DNA from: Streptomyces turgidiscabies Car8
Lineage (GTDB): Bacteria > Actinomycetota > Actinomycetes > Streptomycetales > Streptomycetaceae
Direction of reading: 5' to 3'
Length of the DNA: 58,389 nucleotides
Assembly: GCF_000331005.1 (NCBI RefSeq)
Contig: NZ_AEJB01000223.1
Coordinates: 1 to 58,389 of the forward strand
A program made the translations under genes and the position numbers. Below are positions 50,259 through 58,367 of the stretch, in pieces (position 1 is the stretch's first letter; each line of letters starts with the position of its first letter). The notes under the pieces were generated by a model. It saw only the letters and a program-made list of their open reading frames with translations, searched no databases and was not told the origin of the DNA.

Positions 50259-51365
50259 TTGTCCACGAAATCCACGGTGATCGTCGGCGGCGGCTTGGTA
50301 GGGCTCACAGCTGCGGCCTCCCTCAAACGCATCGGGCACGAGGTCATCGTGCTGGAACAGGCACCGCGGATTCGAGCCGCCGGCGCCGGTATCGGCCTGT
50401 GGGCCAACGCGTTGCGAGAGTTCGACCACCTCGGCATCGGCCCCGCAATTCGCGGCATGGGCATCGAACAGAACACGTGGTTCTTCAACCCCGCCGGCGA
50501 TCCGGTCCGCGCCCCGGGTTACACCGACAGCGATCACCGGTTCCTCCTCGTGCCACGCCCCGAGTTGAACGACCTTTTGGCCGACACCATCGGTCGCGAC
50601 CGAATCCGCCTCGGCGCACAGGTGACCGGATATACCGAGACCGGAACGGACGTCGTCGTGCACCTCGCCAACGGCGAGACACTTCGCACGGATCTACTCG
50701 TCGGCTCGGACGGCGTGCACTCGCGTGTGCGCAAGCAACTGGTGCCGGGAAGCGACGCCGTAAGGCACTCCGGCCACTACGCCTGGCGCGCGATCGTGCC
50801 GACCGGCAACCAGGACTCAGAGGCCACCGTACTCACCGTCGGCCACCGCCGAACCCGTGGCGGATTCGCGAGGTTCGCTCGTGATCGGACCATGTGGATG
50901 GTCAACCAGTTCGACGCCGGACCGCTCACCGGAAGCAAACGCGAACGAGCACTTGAACGCGCCCGGAATCTGGCCCGGGCGGGATGGAACGACGACCTCC
51001 TCTCCATGATCGCCGAAACGCCGGAGGAGTCCATCCTGGAGAACCAGATCACGCTGGTCCCGGAGCTGCCCCGTTGGACCAGCGCACGCGTCGCTCTGAT
51101 CGGTGACGCCGCGCACGGACTGTCTCCTCACATCGCTTCCGGCGGCACTCTCGGCATCGAAGACGTCGGCGTCCTGCGCGGCAGCCTGACAGCCGAGGCC
51201 GACCTGGCAAAGGCTCTCACCACCTACGAGCACGCCCGCAGCGCCCGCTTCGCTGCGGTGCGACAGCACTCCGCTGCCGTAGAGAACGCCGACGACGCAG
51301 TTGAATTCGCGCAGCGCTACGCCGATTTCAGTCACTGGATGCTCACCACCGCACCCGCTGCCTGA
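50259..51365 (+). CDS. FAD-dependent monooxygenase (PHBH fold)
   Basis: 368 residues. Dinucleotide fold VIVGGGLVGLTAAASLKRIG, FAD/NAD(P)H DG motif DLLVGSDGVHSRVRKQ and the GD motif VALIGDAAHGLSPHIASGGT. These flavin monooxygenases hydroxylate aromatic or polyketide substrates. TTG start at 50259 with GAAGGAG eight bases upstream; an earlier in-frame start at 50199 lacks one. Codon GC is lower than in core genes, and it follows a relic zone, which suggests acquisition. The DedA gene follows 67 bases on. Confidence 0.9.
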   Translation: MSTKSTVIVGGGLVGLTAAASLKRIGHEVIVLEQAPRIRAAGAGIGLWANALREFDHLGIGPAIRGMGIEQNTWFFNPAGDPVRAPGYTDSDHRFLLVPRPELNDLLADTIGRDRIRLGAQVTGYTETGTDVVVHLANGETLRTDLLVGSDGVHSRVRKQLVPGSDAVRHSGHYAWRAIVPTGNQDSEATVLTVGHRRTRGGFARFARDRTMWMVNQFDAGPLTGSKRERALERARNLARAGWNDDLLSMIAETPEESILENQITLVPELPRWTSARVALIGDAAHGLSPHIASGGTLGIEDVGVLRGSLTAEADLAKALTTYEHARSARFAAVRQHSAAVENADDAVEFAQRYADFSHWMLTTAPAA

Positions 51366-51432
51366 CGCGGCCGAGAAAACAGGGAAATCACCCACGGAGT
51401 TCCGCACCCACCCGACAGGAAGCGGATATCAA

Positions 51433-52068
51433 ATGCCGGACTGGATAGACCTCACGGAGTCGTTGTTGGCGTCGCCCGCACTCTACGCCGTACTCATCGC
51501 GGTATCTTTACTCGATTCCTTTCTCCCGTTGATCCCGAGTGAACCCGTGGTGATCCTCGCAGGCATCGCCGGCGCAACCGGGCAGACAAACATCATTCTT
51601 GTCATCAGCGCGACGACGGTCGGCGCCTTCCTCGGCGACCTTGTCCCCTACTCGATCGGCCGGTTGACTGGGGAACGCGCGTTGAAGCGCATGCCGGTCG
51701 GCACCAAACGCCGGAAAGCGTATGACTGGTTCAAACGCGAACTTGAATCACGCGGCGGTTTCGTACTCGTCTCCACGCGATTCATCCCGGTCGGACGCTA
51801 TCTCGCCACAGGGACGGCGGGGGTGGTGGGATACCCGCTGCGCAGGTTCATGCTGTACGTCGCGATCTCCACCTCCACATGGAGTGCTTACACCGCCCTG
51901 TCGGGTTACCTGGGTGGCGTCTTCTTCCAGGAGAACACGCTCCTTGCTGTCGCCGTCGGCGTCGGGCTCGCGTTCGCGGTAACGGGTGCGATGGAGCTCT
52001 CACGACATATTCGCCGCCGTAACAATCCCGTCAATCCGGATGACATCGTTTCCGGACGGGAGATATAG
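51433..52068 (+). CDS. DedA/SNARE-associated family membrane protein
   Basis: 211 residues. DedA signature: LDSFLPLIPSEPVVILAGIA, GAFLGDLVPYSIGRLTGERA, LVSTRFIPVGRYLATGTAGV and GYPLRRFMLYVAISTSTWSA, with four to five helices and a basic tail. DedA proteins are proposed lipid flippases needed for membrane homeostasis. The ATG at 51433 fits the family start; it probably shares a transcript with the monooxygenase. Confidence 0.88.
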   Translation: MPDWIDLTESLLASPALYAVLIAVSLLDSFLPLIPSEPVVILAGIAGATGQTNIILVISATTVGAFLGDLVPYSIGRLTGERALKRMPVGTKRRKAYDWFKRELESRGGFVLVSTRFIPVGRYLATGTAGVVGYPLRRFMLYVAISTSTWSAYTALSGYLGGVFFQENTLLAVAVGVGLAFAVTGAMELSRHIRRRNNPVNPDDIVSGREI

Positions 52069-52161
52069 GTGAATTGCCGTTCCGGACGCCACACTTCCCG
52101 CCACCCTGCCGTCCTGGCCTTCCCGCTGCCCTGGCCTTCCGACGAGATCGATTGCGTCTGA

Positions 52162-52182
52162 GTAACTTATCAAGTCAGTTAC
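52162..52182. promoter_or_regulatory. Inverted-repeat cluster before the NAD(P)-binding protein
   Basis: GTAACT-N9-AGTTAC is a perfect six-base dyad; overlapping it, CTTATCAAGT is partly mirrored by ACTTGATGTTAAG ending at 52199. The AT-rich dyads lie 43 bases upstream of the ATG at 52225, where a MarR/HxlR-like repressor could bind. Confidence 0.45.
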
Positions 52183-52224
52183 TTGCACTTGATGTTAAGT
52201 GACGCCCTCTCTAACGTTCTCGAC

Positions 52225-52833
52225 ATGAACCTCACCGTCCTCGCAGCCTCCGGCCAGACCGGAATCGCCCTCACCCGACAGGCCCTGCGACGTGGCCACA
52301 CCGTGACCGCCATCGCACGTGATCCCGAGCGAATCGAACTGCCCGACTCGCCGAACCTGCGCAAAGTGGCGGGCGACGTGAACGACGCGGCCGGTATCGC
52401 CGCCGTGGTGGACGGAGATTCCGTGGTCCTCTCCGCACTCGGCACGGACCGGGCCGGGGTTCTCCTGACCGGCGCCCGAGCTGTCGTCGCCGCCGGCCCC
52501 CGGCGCGTCATCTGGCTCGGCGCCTACGGCACGGGCAAGTCGGCCGAAGTGGCCGGGGAGGGCGCGGGCGTGCTCGCCAAGGTGCTGGGCGACCGGCTCG
52601 CGGACAAGGTCGAGGCGGACAACACCGTTCTCGCGGCCGGGGGCACCGTCTTCCACGCCGGAATGCTCGCCGACGGGCCGGAAAGCCCCTCTCGGCGCAC
52701 CGTCGGCCTGGAGGCCGCGCCTCCCTTCGACCTCGGTGCGAAAGTCAGCCGGGAAACCGTGGCCGCGGCGATGCTCGACGAAGCCGAGACGCCTGGCTTT
52801 CCCGGTGCCGTGGCCCTGCCGTTGGCGGAGTAG
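52225..52833 (+). CDS. NAD(P)-binding oxidoreductase (atypical SDR/NmrA-like)
   Basis: 202 residues. The Rossmann motif TVLAASGQTGIALTRQALRR is followed by VTAIARDPERIE and VVLSALGTDRAGVLLTGARA. The extended SDR NAD(P)H-binding_10 type; the active Tyr-Lys pair is absent, as in NmrA-like sensors. The ATG at 52225 fits the fold; upstream frames overlap the operator. Convergent with the LysR gene, nine bases apart. Confidence 0.85.
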   Translation: MNLTVLAASGQTGIALTRQALRRGHTVTAIARDPERIELPDSPNLRKVAGDVNDAAGIAAVVDGDSVVLSALGTDRAGVLLTGARAVVAAGPRRVIWLGAYGTGKSAEVAGEGAGVLAKVLGDRLADKVEADNTVLAAGGTVFHAGMLADGPESPSRRTVGLEAAPPFDLGAKVSRETVAAAMLDEAETPGFPGAVALPLAE

Positions 52834-52842
52834 GCGCAGCGG

Positions 52843-53742
52843 TCAGCAGGCGGCGATCTCCTCGAACGACGCCCGGACCTGCTCACGGAGCCAGGCGTGC
52901 GCGGGGTCGGAATCGTAACGCTGGTGCCAGTTGCAGTTGATCGTCGCCGCCGGAGACTCGATCGGCAGCGGCCGGGCGACAAGCCCGAACGCCGTGATGA
53001 GCGGGTGGCTGAAGATCGCCGTGCAGGTGACCAGCGCGTCGCCACGGGCGGCGATCTGCAGGGCGCCGGACACCGTCGCCACCGCCGCGACCACCCGGCG
53101 CCGCAGACCTTCGGCGGCCAGCATGTCGTCGATCGGCGCGGTGAGGCGGCCACGCCGGGAGATCACCACATGCGGCTGCGCCGCGTAGGAAGCCAGGTCG
53201 AGTCCGGCGGCGCAAGGGTGGTCCGCGCGCATCGCCACGACGAGCCGGTCGTCACCGAGCGGCTCGGACCGGAACTCGGGCAGACCGGGCCTGCCGCCAC
53301 CGAGTTCCAGATCGACGCGGCCGTGACGCAGGTCATCGGTGTCGACGGTGTGCTCCGCCAGCACCCGCAACTGCACCCCGGGAGCCAGCTGCTGGATCCT
53401 CCCGACCAGCACCGGTACCAGCGACACGGCCACCGCGTCATGACACTGGATCGTGAAGGTGCGATCCATCTCGGCCAGGTTCAACTCACGGATCGGCGAG
53501 AGCACTTCACGGGCTTGCCTGACCAGACGGTGCACGTCCTCCCGCACCGACAGGGCGTACGGGGTGGGAGTCATCGAGTGACCGGTGCGCACCAGGATGT
53601 CGTCGCCGGTGACCACGCGAAGCCGGCCGAGAGTGCGGCTGACCGCGGGCGAGGACAGGTGCAGCCGCTCGGCCGCTCCCATCACGCTCCCCTCTTCGAG
53701 CAGGGCGTCCAGCACGGTCAGCAGATTCAAGTCCAATTGCAT
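52843..53742 (-). CDS. LysR-family transcriptional regulator
   Basis: 299 residues. N-terminal winged HTH: LDLNLLTVLDALLEEGSVMG, AAERLHLSSPAVSRTLGRLR. The substrate-binding domain begins DRTFTIQCHDAVAVSLVPVL. ATG start. Divergent from the inositol-monophosphatase-like gene across only 55 bases, the classic arrangement for a LysR protein controlling its neighbour. Confidence 0.93.
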   Translation of the reverse strand: MQLDLNLLTVLDALLEEGSVMGAAERLHLSSPAVSRTLGRLRVVTGDDILVRTGHSMTPTPYALSVREDVHRLVRQAREVLSPIRELNLAEMDRTFTIQCHDAVAVSLVPVLVGRIQQLAPGVQLRVLAEHTVDTDDLRHGRVDLELGGGRPGLPEFRSEPLGDDRLVVAMRADHPCAAGLDLASYAAQPHVVISRRGRLTAPIDDMLAAEGLRRRVVAAVATVSGALQIAARGDALVTCTAIFSHPLITAFGLVARPLPIESPAATINCNWHQRYDSDPAHAWLREQVRASFEEIAAC

Positions 53743-53797
53743 AAAAGTAAATCCTCACGACCCGTAGATCCACTTCGATCAACTCCAGGAGCATCCC

Positions 53798-54589
53798 ATG
53801 AGCCAGGAACTTCTCGCCGCCACCGTCGCCGCCGTCCGCCACGCCGGCGCCCGGATGATGACGCGCTACTCCACCGAGTCCCGTCCTTCCGGGCTCCCCG
53901 AGCTGCTCGCGAACCTCCGCGCCAACGACGAGACCGTCATCGAAACGCTGCGCCCAGCGCTGACCGAGGCTCTGCCCAGCGCGGAGTGGCTCAACGACGA
54001 GCACGGCTCGGGGCCCATGGCCACGGGCGAGTGGTGGCTCGTCGACCCGGTCGGCGGCAACGTCAACCATGTGCACGGCATGCCCGACTGGAACATCGGC
54101 GTGAGCCTCGTCCGCGACGGGCGCCCGGTGTTGGCCGTGGTCTACTTCCCGGTCCTCGACGAGATGTTCACCGCGACCGAGGACGGCGGGGCGTTCCTCA
54201 ACGGCGTACGGCTGCGGGTTTCGGCCAAGACGTCGTTGGACGGCGCACTGGCCGGAACCGGCCAGGCCAAGCCGGGTCACGACCCCGAGCTCGCGGAGCG
54301 CATGGGCTCCGCCTTCACCGCGATGACGAACTCCGCCCTCTACGTACGGGTCTCCGTACCGGTGACCCATCAGCTCGCCCAGGTCGCCGCGGGTCGGATG
54401 GACCTGCACTGGCAGTTCGACAACGTCCGGTCCCACGCGGCAGGGGTACTGCTGGTCCAGGAGGCCGGAGGCGCCGTGACCGACCTCGAGGGCAAACCGT
54501 GGGAACTGGCCGCGGGAAGCTACCTCGCCGCCGCACCGGGCGTGCACGCCGCCGCCCTGGAAATCCTCACCCCCCGAGCGAAGTCCTGA
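53798..54589 (+). CDS. Inositol monophosphatase-like protein with altered metal ligands
   Basis: 263 residues. The fold is recognisable: LPSAEWLNDEHGSGPMATGE, WWLVDPVGGNVNHVHGMPDW, ALYVRVSVPVTHQLAQVAAG, SHAAGVLLVQEAGGAVTDLE. The family motif DPxDGTxNF is DPVGGNVNH here, so the second Asp is Gly, and the WDxAAG motif is RSHAAG, so its Asp is lost. Phosphatase activity is therefore doubtful; it may bind a sugar phosphate or act as a partner. AGGAG before the ATG; LysR divergent. Confidence 0.82.
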   Translation: MSQELLAATVAAVRHAGARMMTRYSTESRPSGLPELLANLRANDETVIETLRPALTEALPSAEWLNDEHGSGPMATGEWWLVDPVGGNVNHVHGMPDWNIGVSLVRDGRPVLAVVYFPVLDEMFTATEDGGAFLNGVRLRVSAKTSLDGALAGTGQAKPGHDPELAERMGSAFTAMTNSALYVRVSVPVTHQLAQVAAGRMDLHWQFDNVRSHAAGVLLVQEAGGAVTDLEGKPWELAAGSYLAAAPGVHAAALEILTPRAKS

Positions 54590-54792
54590 CCCTGCCCCCC
54601 CCTCTCCCCCTCTCCCCCATCACGCCACGAACGGGAGAGGCACGACTGACGGCCACTGTGCCGCGCACGTCGGCCCGACGAGAACGCCGGCTGTCCGCGA
54701 GGACCCGGGCCACTCCTACAACCGGGCGGGCGAGGCCGGCGCCGATGCTCGTACTGCCCCGGCACGACCGCACCCCGCAGGCAAGGACGACA

Positions 54793-55341
54793 ATGAGCAC
54801 CCTCACCACACCCCGAACCACCCCTCCGGCACGGGGGAACCGAGTCCGCTGGCGCATCCCGGCTCAGCTGCGCAAGAGCATCCTGGTCACGCATGTCGTG
54901 TCGGCGGGAGCCTGGATCGGCATAGATGTCATCTCCACCGTTGTGGTGGGGATCGGCTGGGCACGCTCGGGCGAAGACCGCACCGCCGTATACCGGGCGC
55001 TGGCGGACTACTTCGTCGTTCCCTTACTGCTGTCGGCTCTCGTAGCGGGGGTCATCTGCCTTGTCACCGGTGTCCTGCTGGGGCTGGCGACCAAGTGGGG
55101 GCTCGTTCGCTACCGATGGGTAGCGGTGAAGCTGGTCCTCAACGTCATCGCCTGCGCGATGATGCTGGCGTTCCTGGGCCCGATCACCGAACTCACCTCG
55201 GGCGAACAACCGTTGCGGGACATCTGGTTCGTCGCGTTCCTCGCCACCACCGCCATGGTGCTGCTGAGTTTCGCGATGGTTCTCTCGGTCTTCAAACCGT
55301 GGGGCCGAGTCCGCAGGCAGTCCCCGCCCGGTCAACACTGA
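54793..55341 (+). CDS. Four-helix membrane protein (DUF2269-like)
   Basis: 182 residues. After a 25-residue hydrophilic start come four helices (SILVTHVVSAGAWIGIDVIS, ADYFVVPLLLSALVAGVICL, WVAVKLVLNVIACAMMLAFL, IWFVAFLATTAMVLLSFAMV) with a conserved-looking His in helix 1 and an R/W loop. It resembles DUF2269-type integral membrane proteins; function unknown. The 200 bases before it hold no other gene. Confidence 0.72.
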   Translation: MSTLTTPRTTPPARGNRVRWRIPAQLRKSILVTHVVSAGAWIGIDVISTVVVGIGWARSGEDRTAVYRALADYFVVPLLLSALVAGVICLVTGVLLGLATKWGLVRYRWVAVKLVLNVIACAMMLAFLGPITELTSGEQPLRDIWFVAFLATTAMVLLSFAMVLSVFKPWGRVRRQSPPGQH

Positions 55342-55664
55342 GCGGGCGCGCAGAACATGCAGATCTGAGTGGTCGACGGATCTCCTGGCAGGTCGAGTCG
55401 GTGCAGCACGAGGGCGGCCTCGGGCAAACGGTGGTGTCCTGGCGTTGGTATGCCGGCGAACGACTGCCTGGCCGCGCGCCCGGGTTGCCGGGACGGATAC
55501 ACCGGAAGTCGGCTGGACCTCCGCCCGGGACTCGCCACGATCACGCTTGGAACGTGGGCGGCGAAACTTCCGGTCCGAGTGAAGCACCGTTCCATACGGT
55601 CCGCTTCATCCTGTTCCATCCGGGCACACGGAGTATCGTCCGCAGACTTCGGAGGCGAGACCCC
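55342..55664. other. Intergenic region with a possible MmyB-domain relic
   Basis: No intact gene fits. On the minus strand (about 55340-55455) a frame reads HHRLPEAALVLHRLDLPGDP, STTQICMFCAPAQ and then stops, which resembles the last 30 residues of MmyB-type XRE regulators. It has no start or upstream homology, so it is at best a remnant. Confidence 0.35.
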
Positions 55665-56330
55665 ATGGCCGCGACCAGCCGACGCGAGGTGATGCGGGCG
55701 CTGCTGGACACCTACGGCCGTACCTACGCCGTCGAGGCAGGCATCCCTCTCAGGGACACCCCTCAGCCGTTGTACCGACTGCTCGTGCTCGCCTGCCTGC
55801 TCAGTGCCCGTATCCGCGCCGACATCGCGGTCGCCGCGGCCCGACAGCTGGCCGCCGCCGGGATGCGGGACCCGCGCCGGATGGCCGACGCCACCTGGCA
55901 GCAGCGGGTCGACGCACTCGGCCGCGCCGGCTACCGGCGCTACGACGAGCGCACCGCCACCCAACTCGGCGACGGCGCGACCCTGGCCCTCGAACGCTAC
56001 CGAGGCGACCTGCGGAAACTGCGGGATCAGGCCGACGGCGACACAGCGACGACACGACGCCTGCTCCAGGAGTTCCCGGGACTGGGGCCGGTCGGCGCCG
56101 ACATCTTCCTGCGCGAAGCGCAGGCTGTCTGGCCCGGAGCGGCACCGTACCTCGACGCGAAAGCCCTCCAGGGCGCCCGCGCCCTGAATCTGCCCACCGC
56201 ACCGGCCGCCCTGCTCCGCCTGGCCGACGGCACGGAACCGGCGGTCTTGGCGGCGGCCCTGGTCCGCGCCGCCCTCGACAAGAAGGCTCCCCAGACCGTC
56301 CACGAAGCCGCCCGCGCCGCCCGCACCTGA
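55665..56330 (+). CDS. HhH-GPD base-excision (endonuclease III-like) protein
   Basis: 221 residues. A six-helix core (LYRLLVLACLLSARIRADIA) leads to the helix-hairpin-helix LLQEFPGLGPVGADIFLREA, and a candidate catalytic Asp in PYLDAKALQGARALNL. No C-terminal iron-sulphur cysteines, and the catalytic Lys of bifunctional glycosylases is not evident. It may be a monofunctional DNA glycosylase. The ATG at 55665 has GGAGG upstream. Confidence 0.8.
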   Translation: MAATSRREVMRALLDTYGRTYAVEAGIPLRDTPQPLYRLLVLACLLSARIRADIAVAAARQLAAAGMRDPRRMADATWQQRVDALGRAGYRRYDERTATQLGDGATLALERYRGDLRKLRDQADGDTATTRRLLQEFPGLGPVGADIFLREAQAVWPGAAPYLDAKALQGARALNLPTAPAALLRLADGTEPAVLAAALVRAALDKKAPQTVHEAARAART

Positions 56331-56613
56331 CCCCGCTCCCGGGTCGGAGGCGACATCGACTGACCGGCCGGCGCCGGGACGGTGAAGCGCCCGACCGGAC
56401 GCGAAGGGAGAAGGCATCCGCCGTGCAGCCGAAGGGCTATGCGGCAGAGTCCCAGGGCGTCGGCAAGGAGTTCTCCCGGAATCTCCTTCCTCACGAGCGG
56501 ACCGTACCGCCGCCGCTGTCGGCTGAAGGAAAGGAGCCACGTCGGCGTGTGGACGGAGCCGGCCGGGATACGCGAAAGGAACGAATCCACATCGTCCGAA
56601 GGGTGTACACATC
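56331..56613. other. Intergenic, no gene supported
   Basis: An open frame from 56423 reads through the DUF5709 gene in another frame and has no protein-like composition. I see no clear hairpin or promoter. Confidence 0.6.
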
Positions 56614-57102
56614 ATGGGGAGCCAGAACCGCGACAGCGTCATGGGGGACGAGGTCTACCAGCCCGCAGGCCCCGACAACCGTGAGGACGAGGGCATTCTC
56701 GATTCGGAGGACACGCTCACCGACCGGGGCAGCGACCCGTACGAGGAAGGCTGGTCACCGCCCGAGCGTCCGCTGGCGGTGGAGCACCAGGGCACGACCG
56801 CGCGTGAGCAGCGCGAGGGTGAAAGCCTCGACCAACGACTGGCGGAGGAGCGCGGGGACCCGGCGTTGGAAGAGCCCGCCGCGGACGACGGCATCGGGGA
56901 TCTCGCGGGCGGAGAGGGTGAGCCGGTGGACGGCGAGGTGGGGGCGGACCGGGCCGGGCGCCTGGTGGCTCCGGACGAGGGCGCGCACGAGGTCGCGGAG
57001 AAGCACCTGCTCGCCCGCGACGTGGGCATCGACGGCGGCGCGGCCTCCGCAGAGGAAGCGGCCGTCCACCAGATCCCGGACGAGGACGACACAGCGCCCT
57101 AG
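56614..57102 (+). CDS. DUF5709 protein
   Basis: 162 residues, very acidic and disordered-looking: MGDEVYQPAGPDNREDEGIL, RGSDPYEEGWSPPERPLAVE, ESLDQRLAEERGDPALEEPA, then APDEGAHEVAEKHLLARDVG, IDGGAASAEEAAVHQIP. This is the DUF5709 signature, common and unexplained in actinobacteria, with a stress role inferred only. ATG at 56614 with GAAGG upstream. Confidence 0.85.
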   Translation: MGSQNRDSVMGDEVYQPAGPDNREDEGILDSEDTLTDRGSDPYEEGWSPPERPLAVEHQGTTAREQREGESLDQRLAEERGDPALEEPAADDGIGDLAGGEGEPVDGEVGADRAGRLVAPDEGAHEVAEKHLLARDVGIDGGAASAEEAAVHQIPDEDDTAP

Positions 57103-57411
57103 CCCTCGCGGGCCGCCACGCCGAACGCCCGTCCACCGTCCGGCCCCGAAGGCCGACAAGAGCACCAACCCGGTACCGATCCCGCCGCCGTTCATCCCCA
57201 GCAGCAAGAAATGCGCGCCACAGCCGACGGCGAGTGCCAGGAGTTCGGCGCGGGCTGGCCGGACGAGTCCAGGAACTGCGCGACGCGCCGCATCGGCGAC
57301 CACTTCATGCCCGCGCCCGAACCCACGCCAGAACCGGCTACTGAGACCACAGCTGAGACCAGGGACCGCAGGGCGGCACGCGCACGCGCCGCCAACGGGT
57401 CCGGTAAAAGG
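57103..57411. other. Region without a firm gene
   Basis: A frame from the ATG at 57211 reads MRATADGECQEFGAGWPDES and RNCATRRIGDHFMPAPEPTP, with spaced cysteines and a Pro/Thr tail, which could be a small protein. However, it runs on through the tRNA fragment without a stop until 57678, so I do not call it. Confidence 0.35.
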
Positions 57412-57445
57412 AAAAACCCCAGGTCACGGCGAGTGAGTCCTAGGG
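57412..57445 (-). terminator. Rho-independent terminator following the tRNA fragment
   Basis: On the minus strand CCCTAGG pairs with CCTGGGG (one G-U) around 15 bases and is followed by TTTTT. It lies nine bases past the tRNA 3' end and is probably the original terminator of the tRNA gene. Confidence 0.7.
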
Positions 57446-57453
57446 TCTCCCAG

Positions 57454-57495
57454 AGCCGCCTTCGGGATTCGAACCCGAGACCTACGCATTACGAG
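57454..57495 (-). tRNA. 3' fragment of tRNA-Thr(CGU), probable attachment-site copy
   Basis: The minus strand carries CTCGTAATGCGTAGG (anticodon loop with CGT), the T arm TCGGG-TTCGAAT-CCCGA and the acceptor 3' strand AGGCGGC. The 5' half (acceptor, D arm) is absent: upstream sequence does not resemble a D arm. The 42 bases from anticodon loop to discriminator are what site-specific integrases duplicate at a tRNA target. Confidence 0.75.
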
Positions 57496-57893
57496 ACCGT
57501 GAGGGATCGTGTTGCGTGGTGTTTCGCCATGCCGTGTGGTGACGTTGTGCCTGATCAGAGCACGTGCAAGAAGTTGACCCGTGCCACACGAGGCTGCACC
57601 GTCCAAAGGCGTCCGGCCACCGGCCGGCCACCGGGAAGGCCCGACTGGTGGCAAGAAGCAGGGCCATCGAGATGGTAGGCCTCCTATAAAATCTTCGTAC
57701 GCGTGCCGGGTTCCCTGTAGGTCGCTCCAGAGACGGCCCCCTTCCAGCGTGGCCGGTGCAGACCCCGTCGGTCGCTGGTTCCATTACGCGACCGCTGACA
57801 CCGGCGCCGTGTCAAGGCCTCTCCTCGCAAGAGCCCATTCGCCCTGCTCCAGGACACCATGCAGGCAGCTTCACATGGACCTCGGCTCGGGCG
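57496..57893. other. Element-side flank without a recognised gene
   Basis: Open frames exist on both strands but none looks protein-like. There is no recognisable integrase. If the tRNA fragment is an attachment scar, this is the terminal non-coding part of the inserted DNA. Confidence 0.5.
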
Positions 57894-58367
57894 TCAGGAC
57901 CGCCTGGCGAGGCCCAGCCGGGCCGCGTCGTCGCGTCTCTGGCACAGTTCGTCGACCCGGGCCTCGACGAAGGCCCGGGCCTTCGGCGTGGCGCCGGTAC
58001 GGGGTGTGGACCCCGGCCGGCCACTCACCCATGCCCCGCTCCAGGTCGAGCCGGACGAACGCCTCCACCGCGATCCCCGACCCGGTGAAGGCGAGGGTCA
58101 CTGCGAGGCGGTACTCGTTCGGCTCGGGGTCCCGGGTGAGGTCCATCCAAGTAATGCCGTGGTGGAGCGTTCCGCGCGGTGCAAGGTTCACGACGTCGAG
58201 GAGGACCTGCGGGAGGAGTGCCGTCTCGTCGTCATCGGAGTCGCGCTGAAGTCGAACTCCAGATAGCGACCGAGCATGAACTCGGCGAGCCGCTGCTGGA
58301 AACGGTCCAGCGACAGCAGGAACCGCTTGAACTTCTCTTCAGCCAAATGGAGTTCAAAACTCCGCAT
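57894..58367 (-). pseudogene. Frameshifted hypothetical gene at the window edge
   Basis: Three frames join into one protein-like sequence: MRSFELHLAEEKFKRFLLSL, RFQQRLAEFMLGRYLEFDFS, (shift near 58238) DDDETALLPQVLLDVVNLAP, RGTLHHGITWMDLTRDPEPN, EYRLAVTLAFTGSGIAVEAF, (shift near 57985) KARAFVEARVDELCQRRDDA and a TGA at 57894. Two frameshifts suggest decay. The ATG at 58367 is plausible, but the frame is open to the window end. No family recognised. Confidence 0.55.

Noticed and set aside
50010..53760. Similar ATTTAC-x-ATGCA leaders before the receiver relic and the LysR gene
   Set aside because: The resemblance covers about ten bases only and is probably chance in AT-rich leaders.
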